Positions 23,952-35,820 are shown, numbered from the stretch's first letter. The stretch is 64,000 nucleotides of DNA from Solea solea (GCF_958295425.1 NC_081153.1:8588635-8652634); one strand, 5' to 3'. Program-made: numbers and translations. Notes: generated by a model from the sequence alone, not told the origin.

Positions 23952-24026
23952 ACAGGGTTCCCGCGGATCCTTAAAAAGTCTTAAAAAGTCTTGAATTTAA
24001 CTTGCGTTGAGCTATAGGAACCCTGT
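23952..24026. mobile_element. 75 bp MITE with perfect 10 bp terminal inverted repeats
   Basis: ACAGGGTTCC at 23952 is matched by GGAACCCTGT ending at 24026. The interior includes CCTTAAAAAGTCTTAAAAAG, a phrase I recognise from repeats spread through fish genomes. It is probably an internally deleted DNA transposon. Confidence 0.65.
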
Positions 24027-24554
24027 GTAATTACGTTGTCTTTTAGTAGTTCTTGGGCAATTCTTAACTTAGCCTCACCTTTCAAACCAGAAGACTTTTT
24101 CCATTTTTATACACAGTCTATGAATATTAACCATGAAATGCGCTTAAGCTCAGTCAGGATTAGTTTGACATGTAGAGGTGAAGGTAAAGTAATTATTATC
24201 AGAGCTGTTACCAGAGATTATGGTGACGTTTACCTCGGTTAAAAAGGTACGGAAAAATTTGCCCAGGTTCCGTCATATCCTGTTTACAAGTCGTTTTACG
24301 CGGAATTTCAAGCAAGGTGGGGCTTAGAGAAGCATTGGCCCCTCCCACTTTTACTGAGATTTCTTAACCCCTGCGAAATAGCTATGAATATTCCAGATGT
24401 CCTGTGGTAAAATGACATTACTCCACCGACCCATGTCAAACTAATCCTGTCTGAATCGTGCTTTAGTCAGTTATACAGTTCATTTCCTGACAGTTTTTGC
24501 ACCTGTGGCGGCAGCAGAGAGCGCGCTGACGGACTGCACTCAGTGACAAACTCA

Positions 24555-24730
24555 GATGGGGAACAGCTCCTGCTGCCAGGAAGCCAAAAGGCCATCTGCA
24601 GCACAGGGCCATTGTGTCGCTGTGCATTAAGCCTTTTTTATGTGCAACATAAATTTACAGCCAGCCTTAAGTTAGCCGGCACTGTGGGCGGGAGAATATA
24701 TCACATGTAATGTGAGGGAGAATAAAGGCG
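24555..24730. other. candidate conserved non-coding element
   Basis: A repeat-free block with words such as GCCATCTGCAGCACAGGGCC and a CATTAAGCC / TTTATGTGCAACATAAA core. It lies just beyond the possible far end of the cdk5r1 transcript. Supported by composition only. Confidence 0.25.
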
Positions 24731-26034
24731 ACGGTGGTTAAAGTGTGTGAGCAGCTCTGCAGAAAAAAGACAGAGAGGTTTGGATTTCAGCTCAATACTT
24801 TATTAAATAATCCACATAGTAAACATCGTCATCATGAAAAAGAAAGAAAAAAATGAAACAATCACATTTATTTTTCTTCAAGTTTTTTTCCCCCCAATCA
24901 ACAGTAAATTGTACTTTTAGAGCGACGCACATTGAAGTGGCTTTACAAAAGTCACCCGAGGTCATGTGCCGTAACCACGGAAACTAGACTGTTTAATCTC
25001 AGTGTTAACGCCTGCCTTGTGATGTCACACAAGACAAGGAAAAAAAAAAAAGTGTGCTGACATCACTAGAATGTGAAGTCATTGGATTTTTTTGAAAATC
25101 TCTCTTCAGATGAAACTGCTACAGCGAGTGCGGACGCAGCCGGAGTCGGAGCAGCCTGCGACAAACGCCGCCGTGCACAATGGCCACCTTTGTGTTGCCA
25201 GCTGCCGCGCTCATGAAAACAGCTACTGATCCGGGTCTAACTCGATCATTTCTGTACATGAACTGTGTGAATCTGAGGGAGACATTTTCTTTACACATTT
25301 AGCTCCAAAAGACAACTGGACTGAAACATCAAAGCGGCCACGTGTAACTGAGCACAGTGAGTTTAACGCAAATGACGTGACGTCGTCATAACAAATGCAC
25401 ATGCTCTGCTACAGTGTCTCAGGAGCAAACCTGAGGAACATGAGAGTTGATAATTGTTCTACACATGGACAGAACCACCGTGATTAAATACTGTTGACAA
25501 CGTCACCATGTTTTCCAACCGAGAAACACTCCAATGAGACCAGGTTTTAAGTTAGTTTTCATTTACAACGTCACATATAAAATTCAAAACACGACTCGGT
25601 GTAAAAAAAACCAAAACAACATACACAAACAAACAAAAACATACAAAAAAAGTATCTAAACTACACTGCTGGCAGGCATGCTACTGCACAGCAAGACTGT
25701 TTTTATTTATTTTTTTTAATTCTCAATGGCTCTTTTTTGTTGCACACTCACATATTTTCTGTACATCATCATCATCATCGTCATCGTTGTCAGGCTCAGG
25801 CTTCACACTGACCGACAGCAGCAGCAGCAGCAAAGTGAAATAACACAACTCACAGAGCTATGGTGAATTTAACGAGAAGCAGGAGGCGTCTTTATGTTTC
25901 TATTACCGTCAAACAAATCCCATAAAAAACAAAAAACATCTATCTATTATCAATAGCTATATGAGAAACTGTATTAAGCTTGGATTTTGGTTCATTATGA
26001 TGCACGTTGGCAATATGTTTTGTTTATCATCGAT

Positions 26035-26290
26035 TATTAATCCATTTCTAAATGAATCGTCACTCATTTTGATCTCTGACCTTTTTTCAGCTTCTTGAAT
26101 GTGAATATTGTCTGGTTTCTTTGCTTGCTCCATATAACAAAGAAATCATTTCCAGTCACTGAGATCGTTCATGTTTGCATTTAAGGCTGCAATGATTATT
26201 TTATTAGTTGTTTGTTGCATAATATGTCGGAAAATGGTGAAAATTAGGTGTTCCCCAAACCTCAAAATCACTGTCTTTTAAAATATTTAC
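26035..26290. repeat. dispersed repeat, family 'AATTAATCG' (copy 2)
   Basis: Contains CGATTATTAATCC, CCATATAACAAAGAAATCAT, AAGGCTGCAATGATTATT and CCCCAAACCTCAAAATCA, in the order seen in the other copies. Confidence 0.7.
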
Positions 26291-26329
26291 ATTTATGAGG
26301 CTGAAATCTTAGAATAAATTCACTTAAAC

Positions 26330-26453
26330 CAGTGGTTTTCAAACGAGAAAATACTGAGCTCTTGAAGTAAGAGAGATAAGGTGATTTTCCTCCAAGTACC
26401 ACCACAGGAAGCTTGAGTACCACTGGTACAGGCACCACAGTTTGAGAACCATG
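26330..26453. mobile_element. hAT-like MITE
   Basis: CAGTGGTTTTCAAAC on the left and GTTTGAGAACCATGG on the right form the inverted ends typical of hAT-derived short elements in vertebrates. The interior is 95 bases with no frame. Confidence 0.6.
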
Positions 26454-27190
26454 GGATTCTGAGTATAAAAGAGTGTAGTTCTGCTACAATGATTTGTTGA
26501 CGGTAAGAAAAGCACAAAAAAACACCCGACCCTTAAATCCACATCACATTTTTCACACAAACTCAAAAACGTCTCTAAGACATAACCAGTCGAAGGCCCA
26601 TCTGAAATCTCATCCACAGAATGATGAAGTCCAGTTTGCACTCAAAGTCACATTTCAATCTCCCAAGTCTCAAAAATGGCCACAGGCATCATCATCATCA
26701 TGTGTCCGTCTGCCATCACTCACGTATAAGACCTCGGGGATGAAGCTGAGGGCTTTTGATTGGATGAACAGAATTAAAGCTCCAGCTGAGACGCAAGTTA
26801 ATTGGCTTTGTTCTGTAAAACGATTGGAGGAGCAGCAGCTCAATGACAGATCAAACAGATGCTACAGGCAGAGGAGGACAGTTGCTGTTTTTTCATCAAC
26901 GCATATTTGACAAATTGTGTAAAAGCTTGATTGGACTTAAATGACCGCAGCTCCTTGCTGTCTGCGTCACCGAATGAGAACCTGCAGCCGCACTGTAACG
27001 TCTGATTTGATTAGGGTGCTGGGCCGCGGTGGACGGACTGGTGGAAGCAGATGTTGCCCTTAACTTTGACCCACATTCACGACCAACAGCGATGCCAACA
27101 AACAGCCCCATTCTGCCCTTCCTCGTCCTGACAATGGCTGGCGGGTGTGGGGCGTCAAATCAAATGAAATAGTCAGGGAACAACAGCTGA

Positions 27191-27191
27191 G

Positions 27192-27227
<36 letters not shown>

Positions 27228-27242
27228 GGAGGGAGGGAGGGA
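27191..27242. repeat. (GT)n and (GGGA)n microsatellites
   Basis: A GT run of about 14 units (27191-27218) is followed by GAGAGAGGGAGGGAGGGAGG. Confidence 0.95.
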
Positions 27243-27699
27243 CGGGTAGAGTTGGAGTTGAGTCAAGAGACAAGTGTCCTTTTTAAAGCCCGTGTCAGGA
27301 GAGACAGCGAAAAAAAAGAGAGAGAGAGGTCCAGTCCCATTTCTGATTTTTACCCCAAGAAAATTAGTTTGTTTGCAAAGATGTCCGAAAATGTCCTCCA
27401 AGCCTGGGAAAACTGACTGACCAGCTTAATTACATTAGCTAATCAGTGTTAGCTTTAATTATGACAGTTACATTAGCTTAGCTATAAAACATGCTAAACA
27501 ATGTCAGCCTCATGATGCTAGCTAATCAATATAAGCTAACCGGCTTCACGGCAGTAACATTAGCTTCCTTGGATTTGGTTAATCTGGGACTTATCGCATT
27601 GCCCTCTCTAGTTTAGAATGCTAATTAGCACCATTTCAACAAGAAGTGGGACATTTTACGTTGACATGTTAACACACAAAGATTGAGGAGTCGGGCTAA

Positions 27700-28080
27700 G
27701 TGGTAGCGGCAAGGGCTGGAATAGGACTGAGCCTGATATAGCGATTTCCCCTTATACAGTTCTAGCACGACTTGACTCGGCTCTACACATTGAGGAGGTA
27801 CTATTAAGTAAAGAGAGCTGGAGCTTGAACTGTTTACCGTATAAGCCACAACAAGAAGAAGCACAAAATGGCTGCCAGTTGAAACTCAAGACACAGAGAC
27901 AGCAGCAATGTTTCACTTCACTCTGAGCCTGAATCACTGCCTCTGCTTTTCGCTCATCGACTGGTGGAGATTCTCTGAGTGAGCACAAAGGCAGGTTTGA
28001 CTCTAACAGGCCTGGATCGGCTCTAACAGGCCTCTGCTTTGTCAGAGCCGAGCCACAACTGTAACAAGAAGTGCGACACC
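27700..28080. mobile_element. non-autonomous element, family 'CGACTCTACTCG' (copy 3)
   Basis: The left part reads CTTATACAGTTCTAGCACGA and CTTGACTCGGCTCTAC. The right part reads TCAGAGCCGAGCCACAACTG, so the ends are roughly inverted. It is non-coding. Confidence 0.55.
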
Positions 28081-28264
28081 GTTGAATCTCCTCAGCTTTT
28101 GAACCATTTTCTCATTCTGCGCTCCCTCTTTCTGTTTGATTGGGTGGTGGGATTAGGACTAGATTTCCCCAAGGAGAAAGTATTTATATGCATGTGTGCG
28201 TAAATGTCACTTCTTATAGGATTTTTGTTTAATATAAGCTATGACCTTGTGGGTAAATGTACTG

Positions 28265-28440
28265 AACACTGTTGTGACACAGAGCCGAGCGCCTGCCACG
28301 TGAAGGAGGGGAAAAAAAACCTCCAGATGCCAAAAGACAATGAGATTAAAGCTTTGCCACATGCTATTGTGGGCATCATCACATGGTGGTGGAAGTCAGC
28401 CACTGCATTCATAATCTGTGGTTCCCATCATGGGTGTTAG
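28265..28440. other. candidate conserved block, possibly cdk5r1 3' UTR
   Basis: A repeat-free block with ATGCCAAAAGACAATGAG and GTGGGCATCATCACATGG. It lies just beyond the first minus-strand AATAAA (28659-28664) of the cdk5r1 transcript, so it is UTR only if the message runs further. Confidence 0.25.
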
Positions 28441-28658
28441 TGTCCTAGATTAAGTTGCAAGGAATTTTTTGTCAAATTCCCAAAGGAAGGCCAGCTCGTA
28501 GACATGTGCTACTTGTTTGAAATGTGTGGTTAAATCTGAAGTAACAAAGGTTCAGAATCAATGAGATTTCTGGGACTTTCTGGGAAGAAAATGCAAAAAT
28601 CCACTAAAAATCTCAACTCAACCATGTAATCTGCAGCAATAAATATGTACTTGCTTTG

Positions 28659-28664
28659 TTTATT
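28659..28664 (-). terminator. cdk5r1: possible cdk5r1 polyadenylation signal
   Basis: TTTATT on the plus strand reads AATAAA on the cdk5r1 strand and would give a 3' UTR of about 1.45 kb. A second AATAAA at about 24797, in a context that also looks like a transcript end, would extend it to about 5.3 kb. Confidence 0.35.
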
Positions 28665-30113
28665 CATCCTTTTATGCACCAAGAGCCTCTGCTATGACCT
28701 GCTTTTAAAAGTACACTTTTCTTTTCTCAATGTAATATTGGGTTCGACCTCTGACATAAATAAAAAAACATAGGAAATGGAGATTAAATCTACCGAAGCA
28801 GGGACTAATTAAGCAAAATATGTAGATTTGAGGGAGGGGCAAACAACTTCCTGTCCCTGTAAGTGTCTTGATGTTCAAGACAAATGGTTGCCATCACTTG
28901 TTTAATCCATAGAAATACGTATTTAATGAAAATATTAGTCTCTGCTACAACTTCTCGGACAAACATCAAACAGTACTAGCCAATTATGGATCACGACTAC
29001 TCATTGCGATCTTTCGCCAAATCTTTCCCCTTAAAGCACAAACACTTCCCACTTCCTCTGCTTCCCAACATCATCAAACTAGGTCTTTTTTTGATTGTGA
29101 GTGAGACCCCTTGAGGCAGAAATGACATACTGTGTATATAAATGTGTTTCAAGTGCACACGTGTGTTTGGGTCTCTGGATAAGAGTGCGGTGAAGCTGCT
29201 GAGTGGACGAGAGGAGGGGGGCAGAAGGTGAGAGCGGGGGCGGGGAGGGGAGGGTAATCTGTTAATCTCATTAATACCACGGCTGTGGGCGCTCTGTCAA
29301 CAAAACGCAGGGATACAAAGGACGGGGTAAACAGCTGATGACCCCGGCTGCCGTCCACCACACTACACACAAACTCGTCAAGAATTCTGTAATTCTGTAT
29401 CCCCCAAGAAACTCTCCTCAGATTAGATACGATGTAAACACAGAAAAGTTTGGCGGCAGGTTTGAACGAGTAAAGATAAAAACCAGCAACTGTCCCCTTG
29501 ACCCCCAAAAGGCTCCACAAAACAAAAAGCCTGTTCTCTTTGCATTGCTGATTACACATTGCACAGCAGGACCAGTGGGACCAAGCGTGGACTTCTCAGC
29601 TGTTCCCGTCAGTCTGAGTCACTCTTCACCGCAGGGACGAAACTCGCAGTGGATGCCAACATGTGTCCATGTATCGTCCAGGAAAATAACTGCGGCATGT
29701 GAGGACCAGTCTGAATCCACGTGGATGTTTTAGAGAAAGATCCTTAATGGTGGTGATGACGGAGAAGATTCAGGTTCTGGGAGTGTGGATTCACAGAGGC
29801 AGCTGGGATCACTGGGAGCAGCCGCATGGGGTCAGATGGTGGGACAGGTGGACCAAATGGTTCCTCGTGTTGTGCAAACGCAAGTGGATATTCCAGGAGT
29901 AAAGCTTGTGTTTATGAGATGGTAATCAAATAATCTTCAGTGGGAAAGTTTCTATCTGGGGATGGAATGAATAAATAAGGTCTGCTGTCAAGATCCCTTT
30001 GCTTCTGCATCAGCAGAGAAAAGGAACGGAGATGTGTACTTGGACAAAAGTGTGTGCAAGTATTTCTGTGCGTGAGACACAAGAAGGCATGAGGTCAGCG
30101 GAGATGGCTCGTC

Positions 30114-31106
30114 TCACCGATCCAGAACCCGACTATAATCCTGAGGGCCACAGCCGCCTTCACTCTTCAGTTCGGCAAATACTTGCGTGAAAAAGTGTGG
30201 GTCGGCGTTGATTCGCAGCATCTTCGCGCTGGTGGCGTCGATGATGGCGAGGCATCGGTCCCAGAAGGCCTCCTTACCCGCCTCCACCAGGAAGGGCTTG
30301 AGCGGGTACGAGATCTCGTTGCCCATGTAGGAGTAGGACAGGTAGAGGCAGGTGAGCAGGATGGCCTGCAGCTCGTGCTCTGACGCCACCAGGTCGCCGT
30401 CCACGACGTCCCGACACAGCATGTAGACGAAGACCACATTGGCAGGCGTGACGAAGGCCTGGTCCTGCCAGCCCTGCAGCAGCAGCGAGCGGTCCACGGC
30501 CCGCAGCCACAGCACCGGGTCGGCCGGGGACAGATGTTTCAGGCGGTAGCAGCGACAGCACAGGAACTCTCCCAGGCAGCGCAGGAGCTCGCTGGTGGAA
30601 GCCTGGACAATGACACGCTTAGGAGACGACGTCAACACGTTCTGAGGAGCTTTTTTCACAGACGAGAGCTGCTGGGGTTTGCTGTAGGCGTATCCGTGCC
30701 CCTGACCCATCCCCAGCCCATACCCAAGCCCCAGACCTAGTCCTGCTGGGCCCTCGTAGCTGGAGAGGTTGGCACACGACAGCGACTTCTTCACATTCTC
30801 GCGGTTGAGGTGCAGCACAGAGTCCTTCTGGTAGATGTTGATGTTGTTGTTGTTGTTAAGTGGCTCCCCGAGGGCCGTCGGAACACCGCAGCCTTTCTTG
30901 GTGTTGCCTTTCTTCTTCGTCGAGGCCACCAGTCGCTTCCATGTCAGTGCTGGGAGGAAGATGGACTGGCCCCTCTTTAGCCCGCGGTCTTTCTGGCTGT
31001 TGAGAGAGCGGCTGCTGATGCTCGGGTAGTGGCTGAGCGAGCCAGGACGGTTGTCATAGTAGCCTGATTTGCGAGAGTCAGGTGACAGAGACAGTACAGT
31101 GCCCAT
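30114..31106 (-). CDS. cdk5r1: cyclin-dependent kinase 5 activator 1 (p35)
   Basis: A single exon encodes 330 residues from ATG at 31106 to TGA at 30114-30116. The protein binds and activates Cdk5 in neurons at the plasma membrane. The start MGTVLSLSP gives the N-myristoylation glycine. [11 protein letters not shown] (106-116) and SSVKKAP (148-154) are family landmarks. The cyclin-box-like activator domain covers about residues 163-312 ([51 protein letters not shown]). Human p35 has 307 residues. The extra length here lies mostly in a poly-asparagine stretch (84-88) and a glycine/tyrosine-rich insert (119-140), which replaces the proline-rich linker of mammals. The single coding exon and convergence with myo1d match human. 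The ohnolog (1a or 1b) cannot be decided. Confidence 0.95.
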   Translation of the reverse strand: MGTVLSLSPDSRKSGYYDNRPGSLSHYPSISSRSLNSQKDRGLKRGQSIFLPALTWKRLVASTKKKGNTKKGCGVPTALGEPLNNNNNINIYQKDSVLHLNRENVKKSLSCANLSSYEGPAGLGLGLGYGLGMGQGHGYAYSKPQQLSSVKKAPQNVLTSSPKRVIVQASTSELLRCLGEFLCCRCYRLKHLSPADPVLWLRAVDRSLLLQGWQDQAFVTPANVVFVYMLCRDVVDGDLVASEHELQAILLTCLYLSYSYMGNEISYPLKPFLVEAGKEAFWDRCLAIIDATSAKMLRINADPHFFTQVFAELKSEGGCGPQDYSRVLDR

Positions 31107-31554
31107 GGTGAGTCACAACTCCAGATGTGAGACAGTCGTACTGAGTTGTGCAGAGAAATAACCCCTGGTTTTTTTTTCTCTCCTCTCTTTTATATCTGTG
31201 TTTGCAGGAGACGGGACGAGGCGAGTGGTGCAGACATGTCAGGATGAGGAGAATGTCAGCATCTACACCGCTTTAATTTCCTACAACAATCAAACACACA
31301 GAGAGAGGTTATTGTCACAAATATACAGTTTTCTACTCAATTCAATATCTATACTGAAGTATATTTAAATTATGTCACAGTTATATTTTGTAGTTACGTC
31401 AGTTACGTCACATTTCGCGGCACATATTTATATTTTACAAACCGCATATAAGCAAAAATGCATCACTTTAAATACGGTTATTGAGTAATTTAAAGGTTTA
31501 ATTTAGAAATTTGTGAAGGAAGCATTTATGGTTATGGTTTTTCATTGCATTTTC

Positions 31555-31745
31555 ACGTGCTGCTGTGGATCAGTGGGCAGCTACTAACTGGGAAGTCAGG
31601 GTCTGATCCCCGACTGTGCTGGTCTACATGCTTATGTGTTTGAATCACGCCTGGCTGCTGAGAGATGGCGTGAGTGTCGTGTTAACGTGCTTTGATTGAT
31701 GACCAAGACTAGAAAAGTGCTACGTTAATACAAACCATTTACCAT
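31555..31745 (+). mobile_element. tRNA-derived SINE, decayed
   Basis: CAGTGGGCAGCTACTAACTG and GTCAGGGTCTGATCCCCGAC resemble the tRNA-like head with a B-box-like segment. The tail reads ACTAGAAAAGTGCTACGTTA then CCATTTACCATTTA, the usual end of a teleost SINE. It lies in the presumed cdk5r1 UTR intron. Confidence 0.65.
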
Positions 31746-32034
31746 TTAATCTCAATGGAACTTTTGGGTTAAATAAAAAGATTAAGATCCTTAATTCTGA
31801 ATTCTAAACTGTTCCATGTTTCTCCTGATACACAAATATTTTTAAACATTAAAGAGTATATATATGCAAAAATAAGCAGCGAGCGTTTAAAACAGATGCT
31901 CCCTCTCTCACACACATTCACTCACATCCATTGTGAGCTGAACTCATTTACCACAACATAAACATAAACATAAACAAACACCATGTGAAGGCTGTAATTT
32001 CAATTAGAAATTGTAAATAAACTGAACAATTATC

Positions 32035-32215
32035 AGTAGGACTGCAACAATTCAATAATAATTCAACACTTATTAGTAAAGTTTCTCTGATTTTTCAGCT
32101 TCTTTGATGTGAATATTTCCTGTTTTCTTTTTCAAGAAATTGATCAAACTTTATCATTTTCTGACATTTTACGGACCAAACAATTACTCAGTTAATCTAG
32201 AAAATATAACCTAAT
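32035..32215. repeat. dispersed repeat, family 'AATTAATCG' (copy 3)
   Basis: ACTGCAACAATTCAATAATA, TCTTTGATGTGAATATTTCC and TTTTACGGACCAAACAATTA match the other copies. Confidence 0.65.
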
Positions 32216-32769
32216 TATGAGAGATATTAGTATTTCAGTGTAACGTCCAGTTTCTTTCATCTCTGTTTACATTTAATTTGCAATTCAGTGAATTAATTAC
32301 ATACAGATGCTTTATTTTTTGAAATAAAAACTCACCTGTGTTGATGCTCTCGCCCCTTTTTTATTTTAACCGCAGTCCTTGATGCAAAATAAGCGCAACA
32401 AATGCGCCGTTTGTGCAGCTGCAGCGTGTGAGTGGACACGCGGAGCAGAGTGATGGTCAGTGATGGTCAGTGTGGAGACTCGGAGCGTGCAGGTGTCATC
32501 CTCCGCTGCTCCTCACACCCTCACCACAGCGGTGAAGAAGATGATGACGGTGAGAGGCTTCATTGTGTTTAATAGTCTCTCCATGTCTGAGGTCACAAAC
32601 AACAAACGCAACTTTTTCACAGAGTATTTTCAGTCAAATCCATGATTTCACCGGAGCAGATGATCCGTGCGTAAAAGTCTCAGCGCGCACCGCGAACCTG
32701 CGCACAGCGAGAGCTGCTGAAGCTCATTGACCGACGATCAGCGTCTGCAGCCCGGACCCACTGAGCCTG

Positions 32770-32771
32770 TG

Positions 32772-32810
<39 letters not shown>

Positions 32811-32855
32811 CCCACCCCTGCTGTTAAAATACTGAGAGAGAGAGAGAGAGAGACT
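32770..32855. repeat. (TC)n and (AG)n microsatellites near the cdk5r1 promoter
   Basis: A pyrimidine run of about 17 TC units (32772-32808) is followed 25 bases later by (GA)n (32834-32853). The two are complementary and could fold. Confidence 0.9.
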
Positions 32856-32899
32856 CCTCACTTCACCTCCCACTGACAAAGACTCCTCCTAACACGCAC

Positions 32900-33540
32900 A
32901 CACTTGATTTTATACCGTAGTGAGGACACTTCATAGACATAATGTATTCCCTAGTCCCCTTACCCTTAACCTTAACCTAACCCTAAAACCAGGTCCTAAC
33001 TCCTGAAAAAGCACTTTAAAGATGTGAGGACCAGACAAAATGTCCTTACAAAGATAGGTTTTTTATGGGGTTTTTTTGGACCTCACAAATATATAAACAC
33101 AAGAACACACACATACAGTATTTATTGCTGCTGATGTCCTGAACCAGTTCGATTTAGATTCACAAGGTCCCGATTTGATTCAGTTTTAGATTTGATTTGA
33201 CAAGATATTTACGCAAAAGTTTCCCTGGTCACGCAAGACTATCATTTAAGTAAATAAATCCTTAACCTAAATCCATTACTAACCCTAAAACCAAGTTTTA
33301 ACCCTGGAAAAGCTTTTTAAAGTTGTGAAGACCAGACAAAATGTTCTCACTCTCTGTGGTTTATACTTAACAATAACCAGTTAACGCCTAACCCTAACCT
33401 AATCTTAGCCCTCAACCTAACCAGTTCCTCAGAAATTAGGTTCTTCCTCATTAGGACCAGGTTTTTGGTCTCCATGAGGACAACTGGTACTGACAAGGTC
33501 AATGTTTATAACATAAAATGGTCCTAAAGAGATAACAAAC
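32900..33540. repeat. dispersed repeat with GGTTAGGG-like tracts (copies 3 and 4)
   Basis: Two adjacent inverted copies with CCTTAACCTAACCCTAAAAC, GTGAGGACCAGACAAAATGT and AGGACCAGGTTTTTGGTCTC, matching 5700-5820 and 3400-3540. Confidence 0.7.
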
Positions 33541-33584
33541 ACACACAGAGAGAATTGAGCCTTACCATGAAATTATCTAAAGAC

Positions 33585-33700
33585 TTAAAGGTCCAGTGTG
33601 CACACATTGGAAACATCTAGTGGTGAAAGTGCAGATTGCAGCGACACTAACTGTTTTAGTGGCAGAAATAACACAGTGTAGCTTTAAAAGACACCTGCGT
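33585..33700 (-). mobile_element. TTAA-flanked MITE, truncated
   Basis: Starts TTAAAGGTCCAGTGTG, followed by AACATCTAGTGGTGAAAGTG and CAGATTGCAG, the family's right end in reverse. The far end is lost in CTTTAAAAG. Confidence 0.7.
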
Positions 33701-34044
33701 CTCCAGTGAACGTCTCTGCTCTCACTCCACCTCTGAAAACAGAAACAAACGCAGCAGAAGAATATTGTGATAATAAAATAACGTGCTAATGTTGCAGAAA
33801 GTGCACAAGGACCAATAAAGACATAATGACTTGAAAGAATAAAAGTCCCTGAGAAGCCGAGTGCAGACAGGTGAAATTATACAGGAACATTAATGCACAA
33901 ATGTTACATATTCATTTTCTCTCTGTCGTTTTTTACGAGACTCAGAACAGCTCATATATAAATATATATAAACACATTTATTCTTGACTTTTATTTATTA
34001 ATCTGCCTATTTTCTCCGATTTTATTCCGTTTTATTCTAGATTA

Positions 34045-34240
34045 TGTCTCTCAGTGTCCTACCTTTTTTCGAGAACAAGATTATAATATTATTTTTCATT
34101 TTTGTACATTTTGAACTGATATTTTGGAGCCATAATAAGCTTGTTTTCCCGTTTTTAGTGTATTTCTGTGTGTGGCACAGTTACAGCGCCGCACACAGGT
34201 CTGGCATGTGTACTACAGTATTTAAAGTCATTGCATTAAT
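34045..34240. repeat. dispersed repeat, family 'CATACAGGCCTGGCATATGT' (copy 3)
   Basis: GTTACAGCGCCGCACACAGG and CTGGCATGTGTACTACAG match copies 1 and 2. Confidence 0.6.
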
Positions 34241-35704
34241 AGCTTGTATTCCAACAATAAAGGCATAGCAAATGATTTATTATACATTCAAACAATGCCT
34301 AATGATGAATGTATTACAATTATGAGAAAGTTGTGGATATTTTGTGATATTCATTTACACCACGTTGTTTCTTCCAGGTCAAAAGCTCCGGCGTCTTCCC
34401 TGGAATGTTGACGACGTCAAAGGAAAACCTTAAAGACGTCTCCAGGAAAAGAAGAAGATAATGTTGATTGTGGGGAATTCCCTAAAGAGAGTTAGAGGTA
34501 AACAAACAAAACCATGAGATAAGAAGGACTAGGATTACGTACGTCAGGAAACACATGACACCACGGAAACAACCGCTACTGCACCACATTTCTCTATAAC
34601 TGTGTCCTAATTGTCTTTTTTTCCACAGATGGCAGAACCGAGCTTGCAGAGGAGGCTGTGCATGAAGTGTGTTTGCTGAGTTCAAACTCCAAACAAAAGA
34701 AGAAGAAGATGATAAGACAGGTTAGGCTGCTATGACATCATCATTGTACATCCACAGCGTTTTGTGGCATTTTTACATTTTCTTTGAAAAAATTATCCCC
34801 AGTCCTTTCTTATGTCAGTGAGATTACAGTTAATGTTTGGACCTAACGTCGTCCTCCGAGAATGTTCTGCAGACTCACCTGACGTCTGTGGCTGGTACAG
34901 ACAACACAAGTTTACACACTGGAGCTTTAAATCCAGCCTCAAAATTAGAGCAGAAATGAGAGAAATGAGGGCAGTAACGGAGTGGTAGAAGAGGACAGAG
35001 AGAGAGATGGAGAGATGGAGAGATGAGAATGAGGTGAAAAAGGAGAAGAGGATTGGTGAGAGACGGTCGCTGCAGCTGCAGAACGAGGACAGAGAGCTGA
35101 GCTGTGGTTCACCTGACGACACATCTGTCTCTGTCTGACTCAACCAGACGCTCTAATCTTCCCTCTTTAAGAACACACGACACACCGGGGACACTGAGGG
35201 ATTATGGGACATTTCGGGCCAGTTTAAGGCATTTATTAAACAGGGCACATTTAAAAGTTTTTAAGCTAAGGGTTTTCCTTAAAAAGATATATTTACGCTT
35301 GAATGGTCTCTGACAATCACATCACTGAACCTTCATGGTTTGTGTCTCATAATTATGACTTTGTGTCTCAGTGCCGTGGATGAATTTAACTGCATTTAAG
35401 GTTCTTCAATAAATAAATGATATATTTTTAATGATAATAAATGTATGTAATTATAATTCTGAGCCACAGTCTGAGGATTCACTGCATTTATATTCACTCA
35501 CGTAGAAAAACCCAGACGACAAAGTATGAAAGTCTGTGTTTTTATGAATGACATCGTTCTGTTTTCAGGATTTGCTTTTTGAATGACAAAGGCCAAAAGA
35601 CGGCAAACACTGCCCTCTAGTGGACAAATAGTTTTTTTTTTGTTTTTTTTTAAAGCTCTCTTAATTATTATGTGAAAGGATTTGGTCACTAATCATCACA
35701 AACT

Positions 35705-35820
35705 AAAACTAACCTCCTTTCTGAGGAACTGGTTAAGTTAAGAGCCACGATTTGACTTATGGTTATTGTTAAGGATGAACTGGTCATGATTAAGGTTAGT
35801 GAAAAGGCTCAGTTTAGTTT
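35705..35820. repeat. dispersed repeat with GGTTAGGG-like tracts (fragment)
   Basis: TTTCTGAGGAACTGGTTAAG and TGGTTATTGTTAAGG correspond to blocks at 53870-53910 and 2938-3000. Confidence 0.5.

Larger units (their letters stand above)
15021..30113. other. intergenic region between convergent myo1d and cdk5r1
   Basis: Fifteen kilobases without a coding exon I can support. All open frames are short, and the longest (136-138 codons at 26494-26910 and 29149-29559) lack family-like patterns or splice support. The region holds repeats, listed separately, and unremarkable AT-rich DNA at 15030-16430, 17150-17870, 18000-18960, 21210-22480 and 22830-23940. It also has a few GC-richer, repeat-free blocks. 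The right-hand part may be cdk5r1 3' UTR: a minus-strand AATAAA lies at 28659-28664, and another with a 3'-end-like context at about 24797. Confidence 0.7.
31107..32780 (-). promoter_or_regulatory. cdk5r1: cdk5r1 5' UTR, probable UTR intron and promoter region
   Basis: On the minus strand a good acceptor (TTTGATTGTTGTAG) ends at 31281. A strong donor (CACAG/GTGAGT) lies at 32335. This suggests an untranslated first exon from 32336 upward and a ~1.05 kb intron (31281-32335). The segment 32340-32770 is GC- and CpG-richer than its surroundings and is bounded by a (TC)n tract, as expected for a neuronal CpG promoter. The start site was not located. Confidence 0.5.

Noticed and set aside
26494..26910. 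138-codon open frame
   Set aside because: Codon and residue composition is random, it starts inside a hAT-like repeat border region, and nothing resembles a known family.
29149..29559. 136-codon minus-strand frame near cdk5r1
   Set aside because: It lies in the presumed cdk5r1 3' UTR and shows no conserved motif; an antisense frame of 131 codons overlaps it equally well.
30167..30561. arginine/proline-rich frames within cdk5r1
   Set aside because: These are shadows of the GC-rich p35 coding exon.
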